The notes: generated from the letters alone by a model not told the origin. A DNA stretch of 64,000 nucleotides from Acinetobacter guillouiae CIP 63.46 (GCF_000368145.1 NZ_KB849283.1:186001-250000); one strand, 5' to 3'. Shown: positions 47,543-58,278, counted from the first letter of the stretch. Translations and numbers: made by a program.

Positions 47543-47717
47543 AGATAACCCAAAAATTTATTTTAATTTAGAACTATTCTTAAAAAATTAATGATTTAAA
47601 GCAAGGCTGGAATGTTGCATTTTGGTTTGCTTGTTTTATCGCTGCTTTAACGCTAAAAATGATGCAATCTATGCTAAACTCATTCTTTTTTAACGCTATG
47701 CTTTTCAAGGAATCGGC

Positions 47718-48824
47718 ATGCAAGAACAGCAAAATAAATTCTTGATTGATGCGGATATCGGGGATGACGATGTCACATTACCTAGTTTACCAGCCGTCAA
47801 TGTGCCTATTATTGAAAATAATGTAGAAACACCTAAAACGGAACCTGTTCAAACTGAGAGCCAAGACGCACAGATTGAATCGGCAGATGAAAAATCTAAA
47901 GGTGGCTTTTTTAGCCGCATGAAAGAAGGTTTGACCAAATCGCGTAAAAGCCTTGCCGATGGTATGGTCAATATCCTGATTGGTGGTAAAGAAATTGATG
48001 ATGAGTTGCTCGAAGAAGTAGAAGAGCAACTTTTGGTTGCTGATATCGGGGTAGAGGCGACTAAAACCATTATTGCGAATTTGACTGAGCGTACAGAACG
48101 TGGTGATTTGATTTACTCACATTCATTGTATAAAGCGCTACAAGAAGAGCTGGTTGCTTTACTTGCACCTCGGGTAAAACCATTGCATATCGATCCCAAT
48201 AAAAATCCATTTGTGATTTTGGTGGTGGGGGTAAATGGTGTGGGTAAAACCACCACGATTGGTAAATTAGCCAAACGTTTACAAGGTGAAGGCAAGAAAG
48301 TCATGCTTGCAGCAGGAGATACCTTCCGCGCAGCGGCAACTGAACAACTTCAAATCTGGGGTGAACGTAACAATATTGCTGTCGTGGCTCAAGGTCATGG
48401 TGCAGATAGTGCTTCAGTCATTTTTGATGCCTTTGAAAGTGCACGTGCCAAAGGTGTGGACGTTTTAATTGCTGATACAGCAGGGCGTTTGCATAACAAA
48501 AGTAACTTAATGTCTGAGTTGACTAAAGTAAAACGTGTGATGCAAAAAATTGATGCAACTGCGCCACATGAAGTGATGTTGGTGGTGGATGCTGGTACTG
48601 GTCAAAACGCGATTAACCAAGTTGAAATGTTTGACGAAGCTGTAGGCTTAACAGGTTTAACCATTACCAAATTAGATGGAACGGCAAAGGGTGGTGTGTT
48701 GTTTAATATTGCCAGTCGTACTCATGTACCAATTCGATATATTGGTGTGGGTGAGAAGATTGATGATTTACGTCCATTCTCTGCAAAATCATTTGTCGCT
48801 GCACTGTTTGAAACAGATAAGTAA
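47718..48824 (+). CDS. ftsY: Signal recognition particle receptor FtsY
   Basis: A 368-residue SRP receptor GTPase that docks ribosome-nascent chain complexes at the membrane. It has a short acidic N-terminal region (A domain), the N domain from GGFFSRMKEGLTKSRKSLAD, then the G domain with VGVNGVGKTTTIGKLAKRL (G1), GDTFRAAATEQL, DTAGRLHNKSNLMSEL (G3), TKLDGTAKGG (G4) and YIGVGEKIDDLRPF (G5). It is not followed by ftsE and ftsX here. It is divergent from the M16 genes and ends at a strong terminator. Confidence 0.97.
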   Translation: MQEQQNKFLIDADIGDDDVTLPSLPAVNVPIIENNVETPKTEPVQTESQDAQIESADEKSKGGFFSRMKEGLTKSRKSLADGMVNILIGGKEIDDELLEEVEEQLLVADIGVEATKTIIANLTERTERGDLIYSHSLYKALQEELVALLAPRVKPLHIDPNKNPFVILVVGVNGVGKTTTIGKLAKRLQGEGKKVMLAAGDTFRAAATEQLQIWGERNNIAVVAQGHGADSASVIFDAFESARAKGVDVLIADTAGRLHNKSNLMSELTKVKRVMQKIDATAPHEVMLVVDAGTGQNAINQVEMFDEAVGLTGLTITKLDGTAKGGVLFNIASRTHVPIRYIGVGEKIDDLRPFSAKSFVAALFETDK

Positions 48825-48851
48825 TTTAGAAAATTATTTATCTTAAATGAG

Positions 48852-48880
48852 ACTCCGCTTTATGCGGAGTTTTTTATTTT
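48852..48880 (+). terminator. Terminator after ftsY
   Basis: The stem ACTCCGC / GCGGAGT has a 5-base loop and is followed by a T-rich run. Confidence 0.9.
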
Positions 48881-49299
48881 CTAAGATTGTGATTGATGGT
48901 GGTATGTTATTGAAAGAAGGCATCATAAGAATGTCATCAAGTTGTACTTTAATGCGATGTCTAGAATCGTATGTCCAGATTTGCAATATTTTTACCACAA
49001 AACAAGCAATGAAAAGTATATAGGATATTTGCCATATTCTTATCGTTGTAAAGCTCAAAGCAATAGGCTGGGTTTAATGGTAAATTTTAATTGAATTGTT
49101 TGATTAATAAATACTTTAATTGCAATTTAAAAAGGGGACCACATAAACACGATGGCATTTATAAATGCCCGATTTCACATATTGTTCTAAATATAGAACA
49201 CATTGTTATGTATATAAGCATGACGAAACTAAGAATGATGCAATACACTCAAACCATGTTAAATAACACGACCCATTTGGTCATAGAAGGATTAACACA
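48881..49299 (+). promoter_or_regulatory. Upstream region of the nitroreductase gene with two palindromes
   Basis: No gene is supported. Near the 3' end are a perfect 16-bp palindrome GGCATTTATAAATGCC at 49154-49169 and an interrupted one TGTTCTA-AATA-TAGAACA at 49183-49200, about 100-145 bases before the gene. These look like repressor or activator sites, such as those of MarR or HxlR type regulators that control nitroreductase-like genes. The regulator is not in this window. Confidence 0.5.
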
Positions 49300-49893
49300 A
49301 TGTCATTTTTAAATCAAATCAAACAACGCCGTACAATTTATGCAATTGGTAGAGATTTAAGCTTAGACCAAGCGAAAATTGAAGAAATCATCAAAGATGC
49401 AATCAAGCATAGCCCATCCTCATTTAACTCACAGTCTTCTCGTGCTGTGATTTTATTTGGTGATTCACATGTTAAATTCTGGACAATCGTTTTAGAAACT
49501 TTACGTAAAATCGTTCCAGCTGAAGCATTTGAAGGAACTTCGGGTAAAATTAACAGCTTTATCGCTGGTGCTGGTTCAGTGTTGTTTTATGAAGATTTAA
49601 GTGTGATCAAAGCTTTACAAGAACAATTCCCATTATATGCAGACAATTTCCCAGTATGGTCTGAGCATTCAACAGGTATTGCACAATTTGCAACTTGGAC
49701 TGCATTGGCTGAAGCGGGTATTGGTGCATCTTTACAACATTATAATCCAATCGTAGATGAAGAAGTGGCGGCAACATTTGATGTACCTGCTGACTGGAAA
49801 CTTCGCGCACAATTAGTATTTGGTTCAATCGAAGCACCAGCGGGCGAAAAAACATTTATTGATGATGCAACACGTTTTAAAACTTTTAACTAA
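49300..49893 (+). CDS. Nitroreductase-like flavoprotein
   Basis: A 197-residue protein of the nitroreductase/FMN reductase fold: QIKQRRTIYAIGRDLSLDQA (the first Arg pair contacts FMN in the family), AIKHSPSSFNSQSSRAVILF, and the C-terminal GIAQFATWTALAEAGIGASL with LQHYNP. It is closest in layout to the Frm2/HBN1-like group of NAD(P)H-dependent oxidoreductases. The substrate is unknown, but family members respond to quinones and electrophiles. AAGGAT precedes the ATG, and two palindromes lie upstream. Confidence 0.85.
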   Translation: MSFLNQIKQRRTIYAIGRDLSLDQAKIEEIIKDAIKHSPSSFNSQSSRAVILFGDSHVKFWTIVLETLRKIVPAEAFEGTSGKINSFIAGAGSVLFYEDLSVIKALQEQFPLYADNFPVWSEHSTGIAQFATWTALAEAGIGASLQHYNPIVDEEVAATFDVPADWKLRAQLVFGSIEAPAGEKTFIDDATRFKTFN

Positions 49894-49955
49894 GTGAAAC
49901 ATTTTGTTTTAAGCTGAGGTCTATTGCTTATTTAGCTTAGACCTTGCTATTCCAG

Positions 49956-49992
49956 AAACCTGTTTAGAATGTAAATTTTAAACAGGTTTTTT
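49956..49992 (+). terminator. Terminator after the nitroreductase gene
   Basis: The stem AAACCTGTTTA / TAAACAGGTTT has a 12-base loop and ends in a T run. Confidence 0.85.
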
Positions 49993-50531
49993 ATGTGCAG
50001 TGCGTTATCCCTGCTTGTCGCCAGACAATAGGTAGAAGCCGTATGATTAAATAATCTAAAAAAGCTTAAGTGGTTTAAAAAATTATGCGATTCCATCTTG
50101 TTGCTAAAGATTCTAATCATCTAAATTGAAACAATAAGATGAGATTTGAACAAACAGAAAAAAATATAAGTGAATCGAACAATTCTTTACACAGAATTAT
50201 GGATTGGTTTTATCGACATTTAGCGCTATTCATGGCTTAATCTTTGCTCAAGGAATAAAAGTGTATAAAAAAATGGGGAAATTAGGGTTGATTCAGCACT
50301 TTGGTCTAATTTAGACATTTTAAAAAATTTATACACTGTTAAAAAGCGATTTAAGTTGATGATTTAGTTGAGGGTGTTGCTGTATTTTTGATCGTTATTT
50401 TTTAAGTTAATATAGCTATTTTTTTTAATTAAAATGATCACTATTTAGCAATGTGATAATACTATTCAGCATGGTTTAAATCGGTATACTAGAAACTCTT
50501 GTTATAAAAAGTAGCAATATCAGGAAAGACA
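49993..50531. other. Intergenic region upstream of glcB
   Basis: About 540 bases without a supported gene. The right part (50380-50480) is AT-rich and probably holds the glcB promoter. I see no clear palindrome or riboswitch. AGGAAAG before the glcB ATG is the ribosome binding site. Confidence 0.5.
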
Positions 50532-52694
50532 ATGACTGCACGTATTCAAAAAGGCAAGTTAGCGATTGCTAAAGAACTTTACGATTTCATCGAAAATGAA
50601 GCACTACCAGGTTCTGGTTTAGATAGTGAAACATACTGGAAAAACTTTGAGCAAGTTGTTGTCGATCTTAGCCCTAAGAATAAGGCGCTTTTAGCGAAGC
50701 GTGACGAGATTCAGGCTAAAATTGATGAATGGCACCGCAACAATAAATTTGAACTCCAAGCTTATAAAGCTTTCCTTAAAGAAATTGGCTACTTATTACC
50801 AGAAGTAGAAGATTTTCAAATCAGTACAGAAAATGTTGATGAAGAAATCGCATTATTGGCTGGTTCGCAATTGGTGGTACCTGTGCGTAATGCACGTTAT
50901 TGCTTAAATGCGGCAAATGCACGTTGGGGTTCTTTATACGATGCGCTTTACGGTTTTGACGTGATCTCTGAAGAAGGTGGCGCGGAAAAAGGTAAAGGCT
51001 ATAACCCAGTTCGTGGCGATAAAGTTATCGCATTTGCTAAGAATTTCTTAAATGAAACATTCCCATTGGCAAATGGTTCACATGCAGATGCAACAAAATA
51101 TGCTGTTGAAGGCAAAAAACTTGTTGTAACCCTTAAAGACGGTTCAACCTCGACTTTGGCGAAAGAATCACAATTTGTCGGTTTTAATGGCGACGAATCT
51201 GCACCCGTTGAAATTGTACTTTTAAATAACGGCTTACACGTTGTTATTGAAATTGATGCAAATAGCCCAGTGGGTAAAACTGATGCGGCTGGTGTTAAAG
51301 ATCTTGTTTTAGAAGCTGCTGTTACCACGATTCAAGATTTGGAAGACTCGATTGCTGCTGTAGATGCAGAAGAGAAAGTAGAAGGCTACCGTAACTGGTT
51401 AGGTCTAATGAAAGGTACGCTTGAAGAATCAATTGAGAAGAACGGTAAAACCGTGACGCGTACATTGAATAAAGATCGTACACATAAGAATTTGATCGGT
51501 GGTGAAACAACACTTCATGGTCGTTCATTGATGCTTCTTCGTAACGTTGGTCATTTAATGACGAACCCTGCGATCCTTGTAGATGGTGCTGAAATCTACG
51601 AAGGTATTATGGATGCTTTAATTACACCATTATTGACTTTCGCAGACATCAAAGGTCAAAACGAAAACAAAAACTCGCGCAAAGGGTCAATGTATATCGT
51701 TAAACCAAAAATGCATGGTCCAGAAGAAGTTGCATTCGCTGTTGAATTGTTTGAACGTTCTGAACAAGCACTGGGCTTACCAGCGAAAACTTTGAAAATC
51801 GGGATTATGGATGAAGAACGCCGTACATCTGTAAACTTGAAAAACTGTATTGCACAAGCGAAAGACCGTACTATTTTCATCAATACTGGTTTCATGGACC
51901 GTACAGGTGATGAAATTCATACCTTTATGGAAGCAGGTCCTTTCGTTCGTAAAGGCGAAGTGAAAAGCCAAATTTGGTTCCCAGCTTATGAAAACCGTAA
52001 TGTGATGGTAGGTCTACAAGCAGGTTTACGTGGTAAAGCACAGATTGGTAAAGGTATGTGGCCTAAACCTGACATGCTTTTAGACATGTATAAAACCAAA
52101 ATTGAACATCCTGAAGCGGGTGCGAGCTGTGCATGGGTTCCTTCACCATCAGGTGCTGTGATTCACGCGATTCATTATCATCAATGTAATGTTTCAGCAC
52201 GCCAACAAGAGTTATTGAAAACTGAAGCGCTTCCGTTAGATGACTTGTTGACACCGCCTTTAGCGACAGATACAAACTGGACTGAAGAAGAGAAGACCAA
52301 AGAGCTTGAAAATAACCTTCAAGGTATCTTGGGTTATGTTGTTCGTTGGGTTGATTTAGGTGTGGGTTGTTCTAAAGTGCCAGACATTAACAATGTCGGT
52401 TTAATGGAAGACCGTGCAACGTTACGTATTTCTTCTCAACACGTTGCGAACTGGTTGCGTCATGGTATTGTGACTAAAGCGCAAGTTGAAGAAGTTATGC
52501 AGCGTATGGCGAAGATTGTTGATGAGCAAAATGCCAACGATCCTGAATATAGCAACATGGCGCCTGGTTTTGACGGTTATGCATATAAAGCTGCTTATGA
52601 TTTAGTATTCAAAGGTGGTGAACAGCCGTCTGGTTATACTGAGCCATTATTGCATGCGTATCGCTTAAAGTTAAAAGGCTATACAGGCGATTAA
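50532..52694 (+). CDS. glcB: Malate synthase G
   Basis: A 720-residue malate synthase of the long G type, which condenses glyoxylate with acetyl-CoA to malate in the glyoxylate shunt. Family segments are [40 protein letters not shown], the catalytic barrel part [53 protein letters not shown] and [20 protein letters not shown]. The length matches the G isoform (about 720) and not the A isoform. The gene is alone, with its own terminator; aceA and glc genes are not nearby. Confidence 0.97.
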   Translation: MTARIQKGKLAIAKELYDFIENEALPGSGLDSETYWKNFEQVVVDLSPKNKALLAKRDEIQAKIDEWHRNNKFELQAYKAFLKEIGYLLPEVEDFQISTENVDEEIALLAGSQLVVPVRNARYCLNAANARWGSLYDALYGFDVISEEGGAEKGKGYNPVRGDKVIAFAKNFLNETFPLANGSHADATKYAVEGKKLVVTLKDGSTSTLAKESQFVGFNGDESAPVEIVLLNNGLHVVIEIDANSPVGKTDAAGVKDLVLEAAVTTIQDLEDSIAAVDAEEKVEGYRNWLGLMKGTLEESIEKNGKTVTRTLNKDRTHKNLIGGETTLHGRSLMLLRNVGHLMTNPAILVDGAEIYEGIMDALITPLLTFADIKGQNENKNSRKGSMYIVKPKMHGPEEVAFAVELFERSEQALGLPAKTLKIGIMDEERRTSVNLKNCIAQAKDRTIFINTGFMDRTGDEIHTFMEAGPFVRKGEVKSQIWFPAYENRNVMVGLQAGLRGKAQIGKGMWPKPDMLLDMYKTKIEHPEAGASCAWVPSPSGAVIHAIHYHQCNVSARQQELLKTEALPLDDLLTPPLATDTNWTEEEKTKELENNLQGILGYVVRWVDLGVGCSKVPDINNVGLMEDRATLRISSQHVANWLRHGIVTKAQVEEVMQRMAKIVDEQNANDPEYSNMAPGFDGYAYKAAYDLVFKGGEQPSGYTEPLLHAYRLKLKGYTGD

Positions 52695-52726
52695 TTTTAT
52701 CGTCTAATTTATCCTATTAGCTTATC

Positions 52727-52760
52727 AATAAAGCCTCTTCGGAGGCTTTATTCTTTTTAT
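52727..52760 (+). terminator. Terminator after glcB
   Basis: The stem AATAAAGCCTC-TTCG-GAGGCTTTATT-type hairpin at 52727-52752 is followed by CTTTTTAT. Confidence 0.92.
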
Positions 52761-52884
52761 GGTTTATTTTAAATGTTGCTTTGCTTTCATATATAAAATT
52801 TGTAGACCCGACTTTGAGTTTTAAGCCAATAAGATAAAATCTCTGATACAATTTAAGGGAATTAATCATTAAGCTGAATTATAA

Positions 52885-53505
52885 ATGACATCAATTCTGA
52901 AATTAGATGCGCTGAAAAATGCTGAAGTTGCAAGTACGCCTTATCCGTATTTTGTGGTTGAAAATGCTTTGGCTGACAGTGAAGTCCAGGCAGTAATCCA
53001 AGACTTTCCTAAAATTGAACAGGGCGGAAGCTTTAACATCGAAGATGTAGAAATTAAGCCTAATTTTGATCGCTTTCTAAAATCATTGGATACACCAGAA
53101 TTTCGTCAAATTTTAACAGATAAATTTGATGTCAATGTGATGGAACATCCGATGATGATTACTTTACGTGGCTACTCTCGTCAAAAAGATGGGCGGATTC
53201 ATAGTGATTCAAAAAGCAAATTGTTGACGGTTTTGATCTATTTAAATGAATCTTGGGATGCACCAAATGGACGTTTACGTATCCTCAATGACGATAAAGA
53301 CATCAATAACTATGTGACTGAAATCAATGCAGGACCAGGCTCACTGGTTGCATTTAAAGTGACTGACAATGGTTGGCATGGCTATATTCCTTATGAAGGG
53401 CAACGTCAATCTATTCAAATTAACTTTTTGACCAGCGAAAAAGCCAATGCAAAACATAAGTTTTTCCATGGTTTAAGTGCCAAGGTAAAAAAGATTTTTG
53501 GATAA
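52885..53505 (+). CDS. 2OG-Fe(II) dioxygenase superfamily protein
   Basis: A 206-residue double-stranded beta-helix protein. The iron triad is visible: HSD in GRIHSDSKSK (His and Asp) and the distal His in DNGWHGYIP. The 2-oxoglutarate-binding Arg is in GQRQSIQINF. The N-terminal YPYFVVENALADSEVQAVIQ is typical of prolyl-hydroxylase-like proteins in this group. The target of hydroxylation is unknown. The gene stands alone between glcB and the SRAP gene. Confidence 0.85.
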   Translation: MTSILKLDALKNAEVASTPYPYFVVENALADSEVQAVIQDFPKIEQGGSFNIEDVEIKPNFDRFLKSLDTPEFRQILTDKFDVNVMEHPMMITLRGYSRQKDGRIHSDSKSKLLTVLIYLNESWDAPNGRLRILNDDKDINNYVTEINAGPGSLVAFKVTDNGWHGYIPYEGQRQSIQINFLTSEKANAKHKFFHGLSAKVKKIFG

Positions 53506-53650
53506 AAGCAAAGAGGATAAATTTCGGTTTATCCTCAATTTAAATTGCGAACTGTCTCAACTTTTTATCAATGTCTAAGGTTCTTATCAATGGATAGCGG
53601 CGATAGATAGATTCCACAATTATAAATTAATCATTTAAAATCTTATTATT

Positions 53651-54322
53651 ATGTGTGCTAATTTTAAACCGATCAGCTTAATACAAGTTCAGCAGCTTGG
53701 CTTACCCGCGATACCTTTCTCGTATGAAGATGAAATATTTCCAAGCTTTCAAACGCCGTTATTATTTAAATCTAATCAAGGGATTGAATGGCGTTTAGTC
53801 AACTTTGGTTTAGTGCCAAAATGGGCTGAGGATAAAGAAGCAGCAAAACATACTTATAATGCAAGAAATGAAACCCTGATGGAAAAGCGCAGTTTTGTCG
53901 AGGCTTTTAGCAAGTGCCAGTTTGGCGTGATCCCCGTGACAGAGTTCTATGAATCCAAATACATCAATGGCCGACCACAGCGTTGGGGGGTAAGGCGTAA
54001 AGATGATCAAGCTTTTTATATTGCGGCATTGTATGAGATTACCCGATTAAAAACCGGTGAAGTTGTTCGTTCAGCGACCATGATCAGTATGGACGCCCAC
54101 ACCCATCCGATGATGAGTGAATTCCATGAACCTCGAACAGATAAGCGTTCGGTGGTAGTCATTCCACATCATCGACTTGATGAGTGGTTGGGTTTACAAC
54201 AGCCCAATATTTCGAGTTTTATTGAGGGTTTCCCTGTGGCGGAGTTTGAGTGTTTTTATTGCCCCAAAATATCAAATAACAAAAACTCGCCACAGTTGAA
54301 CATCTTTGATGAAGAATCTTAA
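53651..54322 (+). CDS. SRAP domain protein (YedK/HMCES family)
   Basis: A 223-residue SOS-response-associated peptidase family protein. Known members crosslink to abasic sites in single-stranded DNA through Cys2, protecting replication forks. Here Met1-Cys2 is present (MCANF), followed by WRLVNFGLVPKWA, the YNARNET motif (Asn70-Glu74), the VTEFYE motif (Glu98), and the histidine-containing block HPMMSEFHEPRTDKR. The set is complete, so the protein should be active. No lexA-type site is obvious upstream. Confidence 0.9.
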   Translation: MCANFKPISLIQVQQLGLPAIPFSYEDEIFPSFQTPLLFKSNQGIEWRLVNFGLVPKWAEDKEAAKHTYNARNETLMEKRSFVEAFSKCQFGVIPVTEFYESKYINGRPQRWGVRRKDDQAFYIAALYEITRLKTGEVVRSATMISMDAHTHPMMSEFHEPRTDKRSVVVIPHHRLDEWLGLQQPNISSFIEGFPVAEFECFYCPKISNNKNSPQLNIFDEES

Positions 54323-54325
54323 GGA

Positions 54326-54790
54326 TTAATGTGCAAGATTCTTAAAGATGATTTTTAAATTTTCCATGGTTTTTTCAATTTGTAGTGGTGTTAAACCGTC
54401 AAATGACTGTTCAAGTACAACACTCATTAAATCATTAATTTTTAGCGTCATTTGTTGACCAGCTTCTGTTAAATGTACCCGTGTAATACGTGCATCATGT
54501 TCACAAGAGTAGGTATCTACAAAGCCTTCCTCTTTTAAGCGATAAACAATTTTGGTTGTCGTCGACATTTTTGAAACGATCATTTCCGAAAGCTCAGAAA
54601 CACTTGCATCTGGTTTGGCTTCTAAAGCAACTAATAATCGTCGTCTAGAATTGTCTACCCCATACTTTTTAAGTACGTGATCTAAATTTAAAACATACTG
54701 AGAATGAACTTGGCTGATCCAATAGTATGGGAAATTTTCGATATTAAAATTTTCAGCTGCAGGTAAAAATTTTGCATATTTTTTAGTCAT
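54326..54790 (-). CDS. MarR family transcriptional regulator
   Basis: A 154-residue winged-helix regulator: LDHVLKKYGVDNSRRRLLVA and the recognition region ASVSELSEMIVSKMSTTTKI, then the wing VDTYSCEHDARITRVHLTEA and a C-terminal dimerisation helix. The target is unknown. It is convergent with the SRAP gene, with only 3 bases between stop codons. The upstream region is a long gene-poor stretch where its binding site would be expected. Confidence 0.88.
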   Translation of the reverse strand: MTKKYAKFLPAAENFNIENFPYYWISQVHSQYVLNLDHVLKKYGVDNSRRRLLVALEAKPDASVSELSEMIVSKMSTTTKIVYRLKEEGFVDTYSCEHDARITRVHLTEAGQQMTLKINDLMSVVLEQSFDGLTPLQIEKTMENLKIIFKNLAH

Positions 54791-55752
54791 TTAGAGGTCC
54801 CTGTTTTTTGTAATTATTGCCATATATTAAGCGGTAATCATATTTTACTTTGAATACTTGAATCAATATGTGATAGATCACTTAATGAAAAAAACAAGTA
54901 AAATCGACGAAATGTAAATTTTGCTTGAACCAAACTTAAGTTAAAGTATTCAGTAAAGGCATTGTATAACTGTCTTAAATTAGATAAAAAGTAGTAATAC
55001 CTTGCGTAAATTTAGTCGCTTCTTCATGCAATTTAGAATGAACAGAGTTCATTCTCTAGTTGTTAGTGTGGAATCGAAAGTTTCAAAACAACCGCAAAGG
55101 TTGATTTTATTGAAAGTCATTGAATGTCCCTGTGTCATAGTGGCTCCTCCTACGTATATTTCAGCTTGCTTAAGTATGAAAATTACCAAGAAGATGTTGT
55201 TAAAAGCAAGCTTATTAGTTAAAAAAATTAACATCTGATGTTATTTTAACTGAAAAATAAGAAAAATCAACTTGGCTTTACTGTTAATAATTAGGTTTGA
55301 TTACGTCATAATGGGAATAAATCTAAGTATTTCCTCCCTAAATGCCCATATATCCGATTGAAAATCATTAATTAAATTAAAGCGATTTATACCGTTAGAA
55401 GGTAAATAGCATTTAATAACTATAGTTATACACAATTTATATTGAAAAAAGCTAATGACATTTTTGTTAGATTGAGTGAAAAATAATTTGAATAAGATGA
55501 ACCGGCATCTGTAAAGCATCGAATTGATCATGCGAGGCAGGGATTACTTACAATTCACCCGTATCGCAAGGTTAATCATAAGAAAAATCTTAAATAAATG
55601 TAAAATTTTTGTGAAAATTAATTACAACTGCAAGATATTGTGCATAATTAATCTAATTTAGTTGAAAAGGTTTCATTCATGGATCCGTCGTCGTGTAGGT
55701 CAAATTTATTTTTCTTCTTATATATTGATAATAATAAGCAGGAGCTCTAATA
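54791..55752. other. Long gene-poor region between marR and the TerC gene
   Basis: About 960 bases, AT-rich, with no large gene. It contains a small minus-strand ORF with a strong ribosome binding site (listed separately) and a hairpin AGAATGAAC-AGA-GTTCATTCT at 55035-55055. The stretch at 55500-55570 is less AT-rich and may be transcribed leader of the TerC gene, but I cannot match it to a known riboswitch. Confidence 0.5.
55049..55138 (-). CDS. Possible 29-residue small protein
   Basis: The minus strand reads AGGAGGAG, 5 bases of spacer and ATG (55136-55138), then 29 codons (MTQGHSMTFNKINLCGCFET and nine more) to a TGA at 55049-55051. The Shine-Dalgarno is one of the strongest in the window. 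The stop codon overlaps the hairpin at 55035-55055. There is a CGC motif in the middle but no membrane segment. It could be a leader peptide or a dual-function small RNA; coding is unproven. Confidence 0.35.
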   Translation of the reverse strand: MTQGHSMTFNKINLCGCFETFDSTLTTRE

Positions 55753-57294
55753 ATGGAATTTTTATTAGACCCTGGAATTTGGGTTGGTCTTTTAACCCTG
55801 ATTGTTTTAGAAATTGTACTGGGTATTGATAACCTGGTCTTTATCGCCATTCTTGCAGATAAACTTCCTCCTGAACAACGAGACAAAGCACGTATTATTG
55901 GTTTATCTTTAGCCTTAATTATGCGTTTAGGCTTGCTGTCTATTATTTCGTGGCTGGTCACATTAACCAAGCCTTTAATCGCTTTTGGCGGGTTGTCTTT
56001 CTCAGGTCGAGACTTAATTTTATTATTCGGTGGACTGTTCCTTGTCTATAAAGCTGTCACTGAACTACATGAAAAAATGGAAGGAAAACCTGAGGTTAAA
56101 AGTTCAGGTGCAGTTGTTTATGCAAGCTTCTGGGCAGTTGTGGCGCAAATCATCGTTTTAGACGCAGTATTCTCTCTTGATTCGGTGATTACCGCGATTG
56201 GTATGGTCGACAATATCTATGTGATGATGGCCGCTGTAACGATTGCTGTGGTTGTGATGTTGATTGCTTCTAAACCGTTAACAGCATTTGTCAATAAGCA
56301 TCCGACAGTCGTGATTCTATGTTTAAGTTTCTTATTGTTGATTGGTGTGAGTTTAATCGCTGAAGGTTTTGGTTTCCATATTCCGAAAGGCTATATTTAC
56401 TCGGGTATTGGTGTGGCAATTTTAATTGAAGCCTTTAACCAATTTTCCAGCCGTAATGTTGAAAAGCATCAGTCGAAAACGCCGTTGCGTCATCGTACCG
56501 CAGACTCAATCTTAAAATTGATGGGAAGTAAGCTGGATGCAGATTTATTACAAAGCCCTGAAGCTTTAGCTGCTCAAAAAGCCTTTGGTGATGAAGAGCG
56601 CTATATGGTTGGTGGTGTATTGACACTTGCTGAACGTTCAGTTGCCTCAATTATGACGCCAAGAAATCAAATTTCGTGGATCAATCTTGAAGATGATGCG
56701 GAAAGTATTCGTCAGCAAATCTTGGCTGTACCACATAGTTTATTCCCAGTATGTCGCGGACAATTGGATAAAGTGGTTACGGTTGTACGTGCTAAAGAGT
56801 TAATTGATGTACTGGATGAACCAGAACAATTACAAGCCTTGCTTAAACGTAGTCGTCCGATTTTTATTTTTGAAAAAATGAAAGTGATTGATGCTATTCA
56901 TACTTTAAGAACGTCTAAGGGTTCTTTGGTCTTGGTGAGTAACGAATTTGGTAATATCCAAGGTTTGATTTCTCCGTTGGATGTGTTTGAAGCAATTGCG
57001 GGTGAATTCCCAGATGCAGATGAACAGTTAGAGTTGATCAAACTGAATGATACAACGTGGAAAGCATCAGGTATGCTTGACTTGTATCAGCTTGAGCTGG
57101 AACTTGGCATGTTGGATCTAGTTCAAGAAGACTCAGGTTACTTTAGCGTAGCAGGTTTGATTTTAGACAAAACTCAAGGCGAAGCAAAAGTAGGCACTCA
57201 GATTGAACAAGAGGGCATTTGGTTTGAAGTCATCGAAATGGATGAAAATCGGATCAAGACGGTAAAAATTACCCGTCCAGAGCAATTTTCGTAA
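55753..57294 (+). CDS. TerC family membrane protein with CBS and CorC/HlyC domains
   Basis: A 513-residue protein. Residues about 1-230 form the TerC integral membrane domain ([40 protein letters not shown], with conserved acidic residues in membrane segments). Residues about 290-430 are a CBS pair ([40 protein letters not shown]), and the final 80 residues are the transporter-associated CorC/HlyC domain. This is the YoaE/YegH arrangement. TerC proteins are tied to metal (Mn2+) export during secretion and to tellurite resistance. AGGAG precedes the ATG. Confidence 0.92.
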   Translation: MEFLLDPGIWVGLLTLIVLEIVLGIDNLVFIAILADKLPPEQRDKARIIGLSLALIMRLGLLSIISWLVTLTKPLIAFGGLSFSGRDLILLFGGLFLVYKAVTELHEKMEGKPEVKSSGAVVYASFWAVVAQIIVLDAVFSLDSVITAIGMVDNIYVMMAAVTIAVVVMLIASKPLTAFVNKHPTVVILCLSFLLLIGVSLIAEGFGFHIPKGYIYSGIGVAILIEAFNQFSSRNVEKHQSKTPLRHRTADSILKLMGSKLDADLLQSPEALAAQKAFGDEERYMVGGVLTLAERSVASIMTPRNQISWINLEDDAESIRQQILAVPHSLFPVCRGQLDKVVTVVRAKELIDVLDEPEQLQALLKRSRPIFIFEKMKVIDAIHTLRTSKGSLVLVSNEFGNIQGLISPLDVFEAIAGEFPDADEQLELIKLNDTTWKASGMLDLYQLELELGMLDLVQEDSGYFSVAGLILDKTQGEAKVGTQIEQEGIWFEVIEMDENRIKTVKITRPEQFS

Positions 57295-57332
57295 CTGTTT
57301 TACGATTAAATCGCAAACAGATATAAAAAACT

Positions 57333-57368
57333 AAAAAAAATGCCTCATTAATGAGGCATTTTTTTTGA
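57333..57368. terminator. Bidirectional terminator after the TerC gene
   Basis: A perfect palindrome of AAAATGCCTCATTA / TAATGAGGCATTTT type with flanking A and T runs, centred at 57350. It can serve both convergent genes. Confidence 0.93.
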
Positions 57369-57420
57369 ATAAAAAGAGCACTTAGATAGGATTACTTATC
57401 TAAGTATTTAAAACTAAAAA

Positions 57421-58278
57421 TTAATTTAAAATATTTTGTGCCATTGTTGGCCATAAATTTTGATGTGACTTCTTAAACATTAACATATGACCAATGGCTT
57501 TATGACCTGTATCTTTCGGTTTAAGCTCTATCATTTCTGTGGTGGCTTTTGGATACAAGCGAAGTAAGTCTTTGACATTGGCTTCAGTGGCGATCTCATC
57601 ATCCGATGACCAATACACAGTAATTGGGCATTGAATTTCGTTGTGATAGTCCTCGAAAATCGTTTTACCTATAGCGTTCATCACATAACCGGGTTTACTG
57701 CAAAATTCAGCCCATTGTTTTGCAACATTTTTGGGTAAATTTTCTCCCATGCCTAAAAACTTGGTTGCGCCATAGCCTTTGACTAAGCTTGAAACAGGGA
57801 AGATCATTTTAAACATGACAGGCGCCATACGTTTGGTTCGCCCTTTAAGTCCTTTTACATGTCCTGTAGAGCCTGAAATTGCAATCACTTGTGCCACTTT
57901 CTTGTAATTAGAAACAATGCCTAGTAATTGTCCTCCAGCACTATGACCTAAGAGTATGACTTGTTCTTTGCCTGTTTTATTCAGCAATGTTTCAATAGCA
58001 GCAGGAATATCCAGTTGTCCCCAGTCTTGGATACTTACAGTGGACTGACGAATAGGACCATGTAAGGACTCACCTATACCACGAAAATCGAAGACCAGCA
58101 CATCTGAACCTTGTTGGGCAAGCCATTCTATAAAATGATGATAGAAACCTTGGGTAATACCTGTTGCAGGACAAACCAAAATAGGCAATTGATGGGTTGA
58201 TTGTTTTGCCGGATAAAAACGTGCAGTTAAGCTATAGCTATCTGCACAAGTTATGGTTAAATTTTCAAATGTATTCAT
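57421..58278 (-). CDS. Alpha/beta hydrolase
   Basis: A 285-residue serine hydrolase-like protein. The oxyanion-side PILVCPATGITQGFYHHFIE, strand and loop DVLVFDFRGIGESLHG, nucleophile elbow LLGHSAGGQLLG (Ser in GHSAGG), acid in WSSDDEIATE and histidine in DTGHKAIGHM are in the standard order. It belongs to the group of YheT-like or esterase-type predicted hydrolases; the substrate is unknown. It is convergent with the TerC gene. Confidence 0.85.
   Translation of the reverse strand: MNTFENLTITCADSYSLTARFYPAKQSTHQLPILVCPATGITQGFYHHFIEWLAQQGSDVLVFDFRGIGESLHGPIRQSTVSIQDWGQLDIPAAIETLLNKTGKEQVILLGHSAGGQLLGIVSNYKKVAQVIAISGSTGHVKGLKGRTKRMAPVMFKMIFPVSSLVKGYGATKFLGMGENLPKNVAKQWAEFCSKPGYVMNAIGKTIFEDYHNEIQCPITVYWSSDDEIATEANVKDLLRLYPKATTEMIELKPKDTGHKAIGHMLMFKKSHQNLWPTMAQNILN

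Noticed and set aside
49091-49312. A 73-codon frame upstream of the nitroreductase gene
   Set aside because: It crosses both palindromes and the ribosome binding site of the real gene and has a non-protein-like composition rich in Cys, His and Met.
55002-55238. A 78-codon plus-strand frame opposite the small minus-strand ORF
   Set aside because: It starts with TTG without a ribosome binding site and has no family resemblance. The opposite strand has a much better initiation signal.
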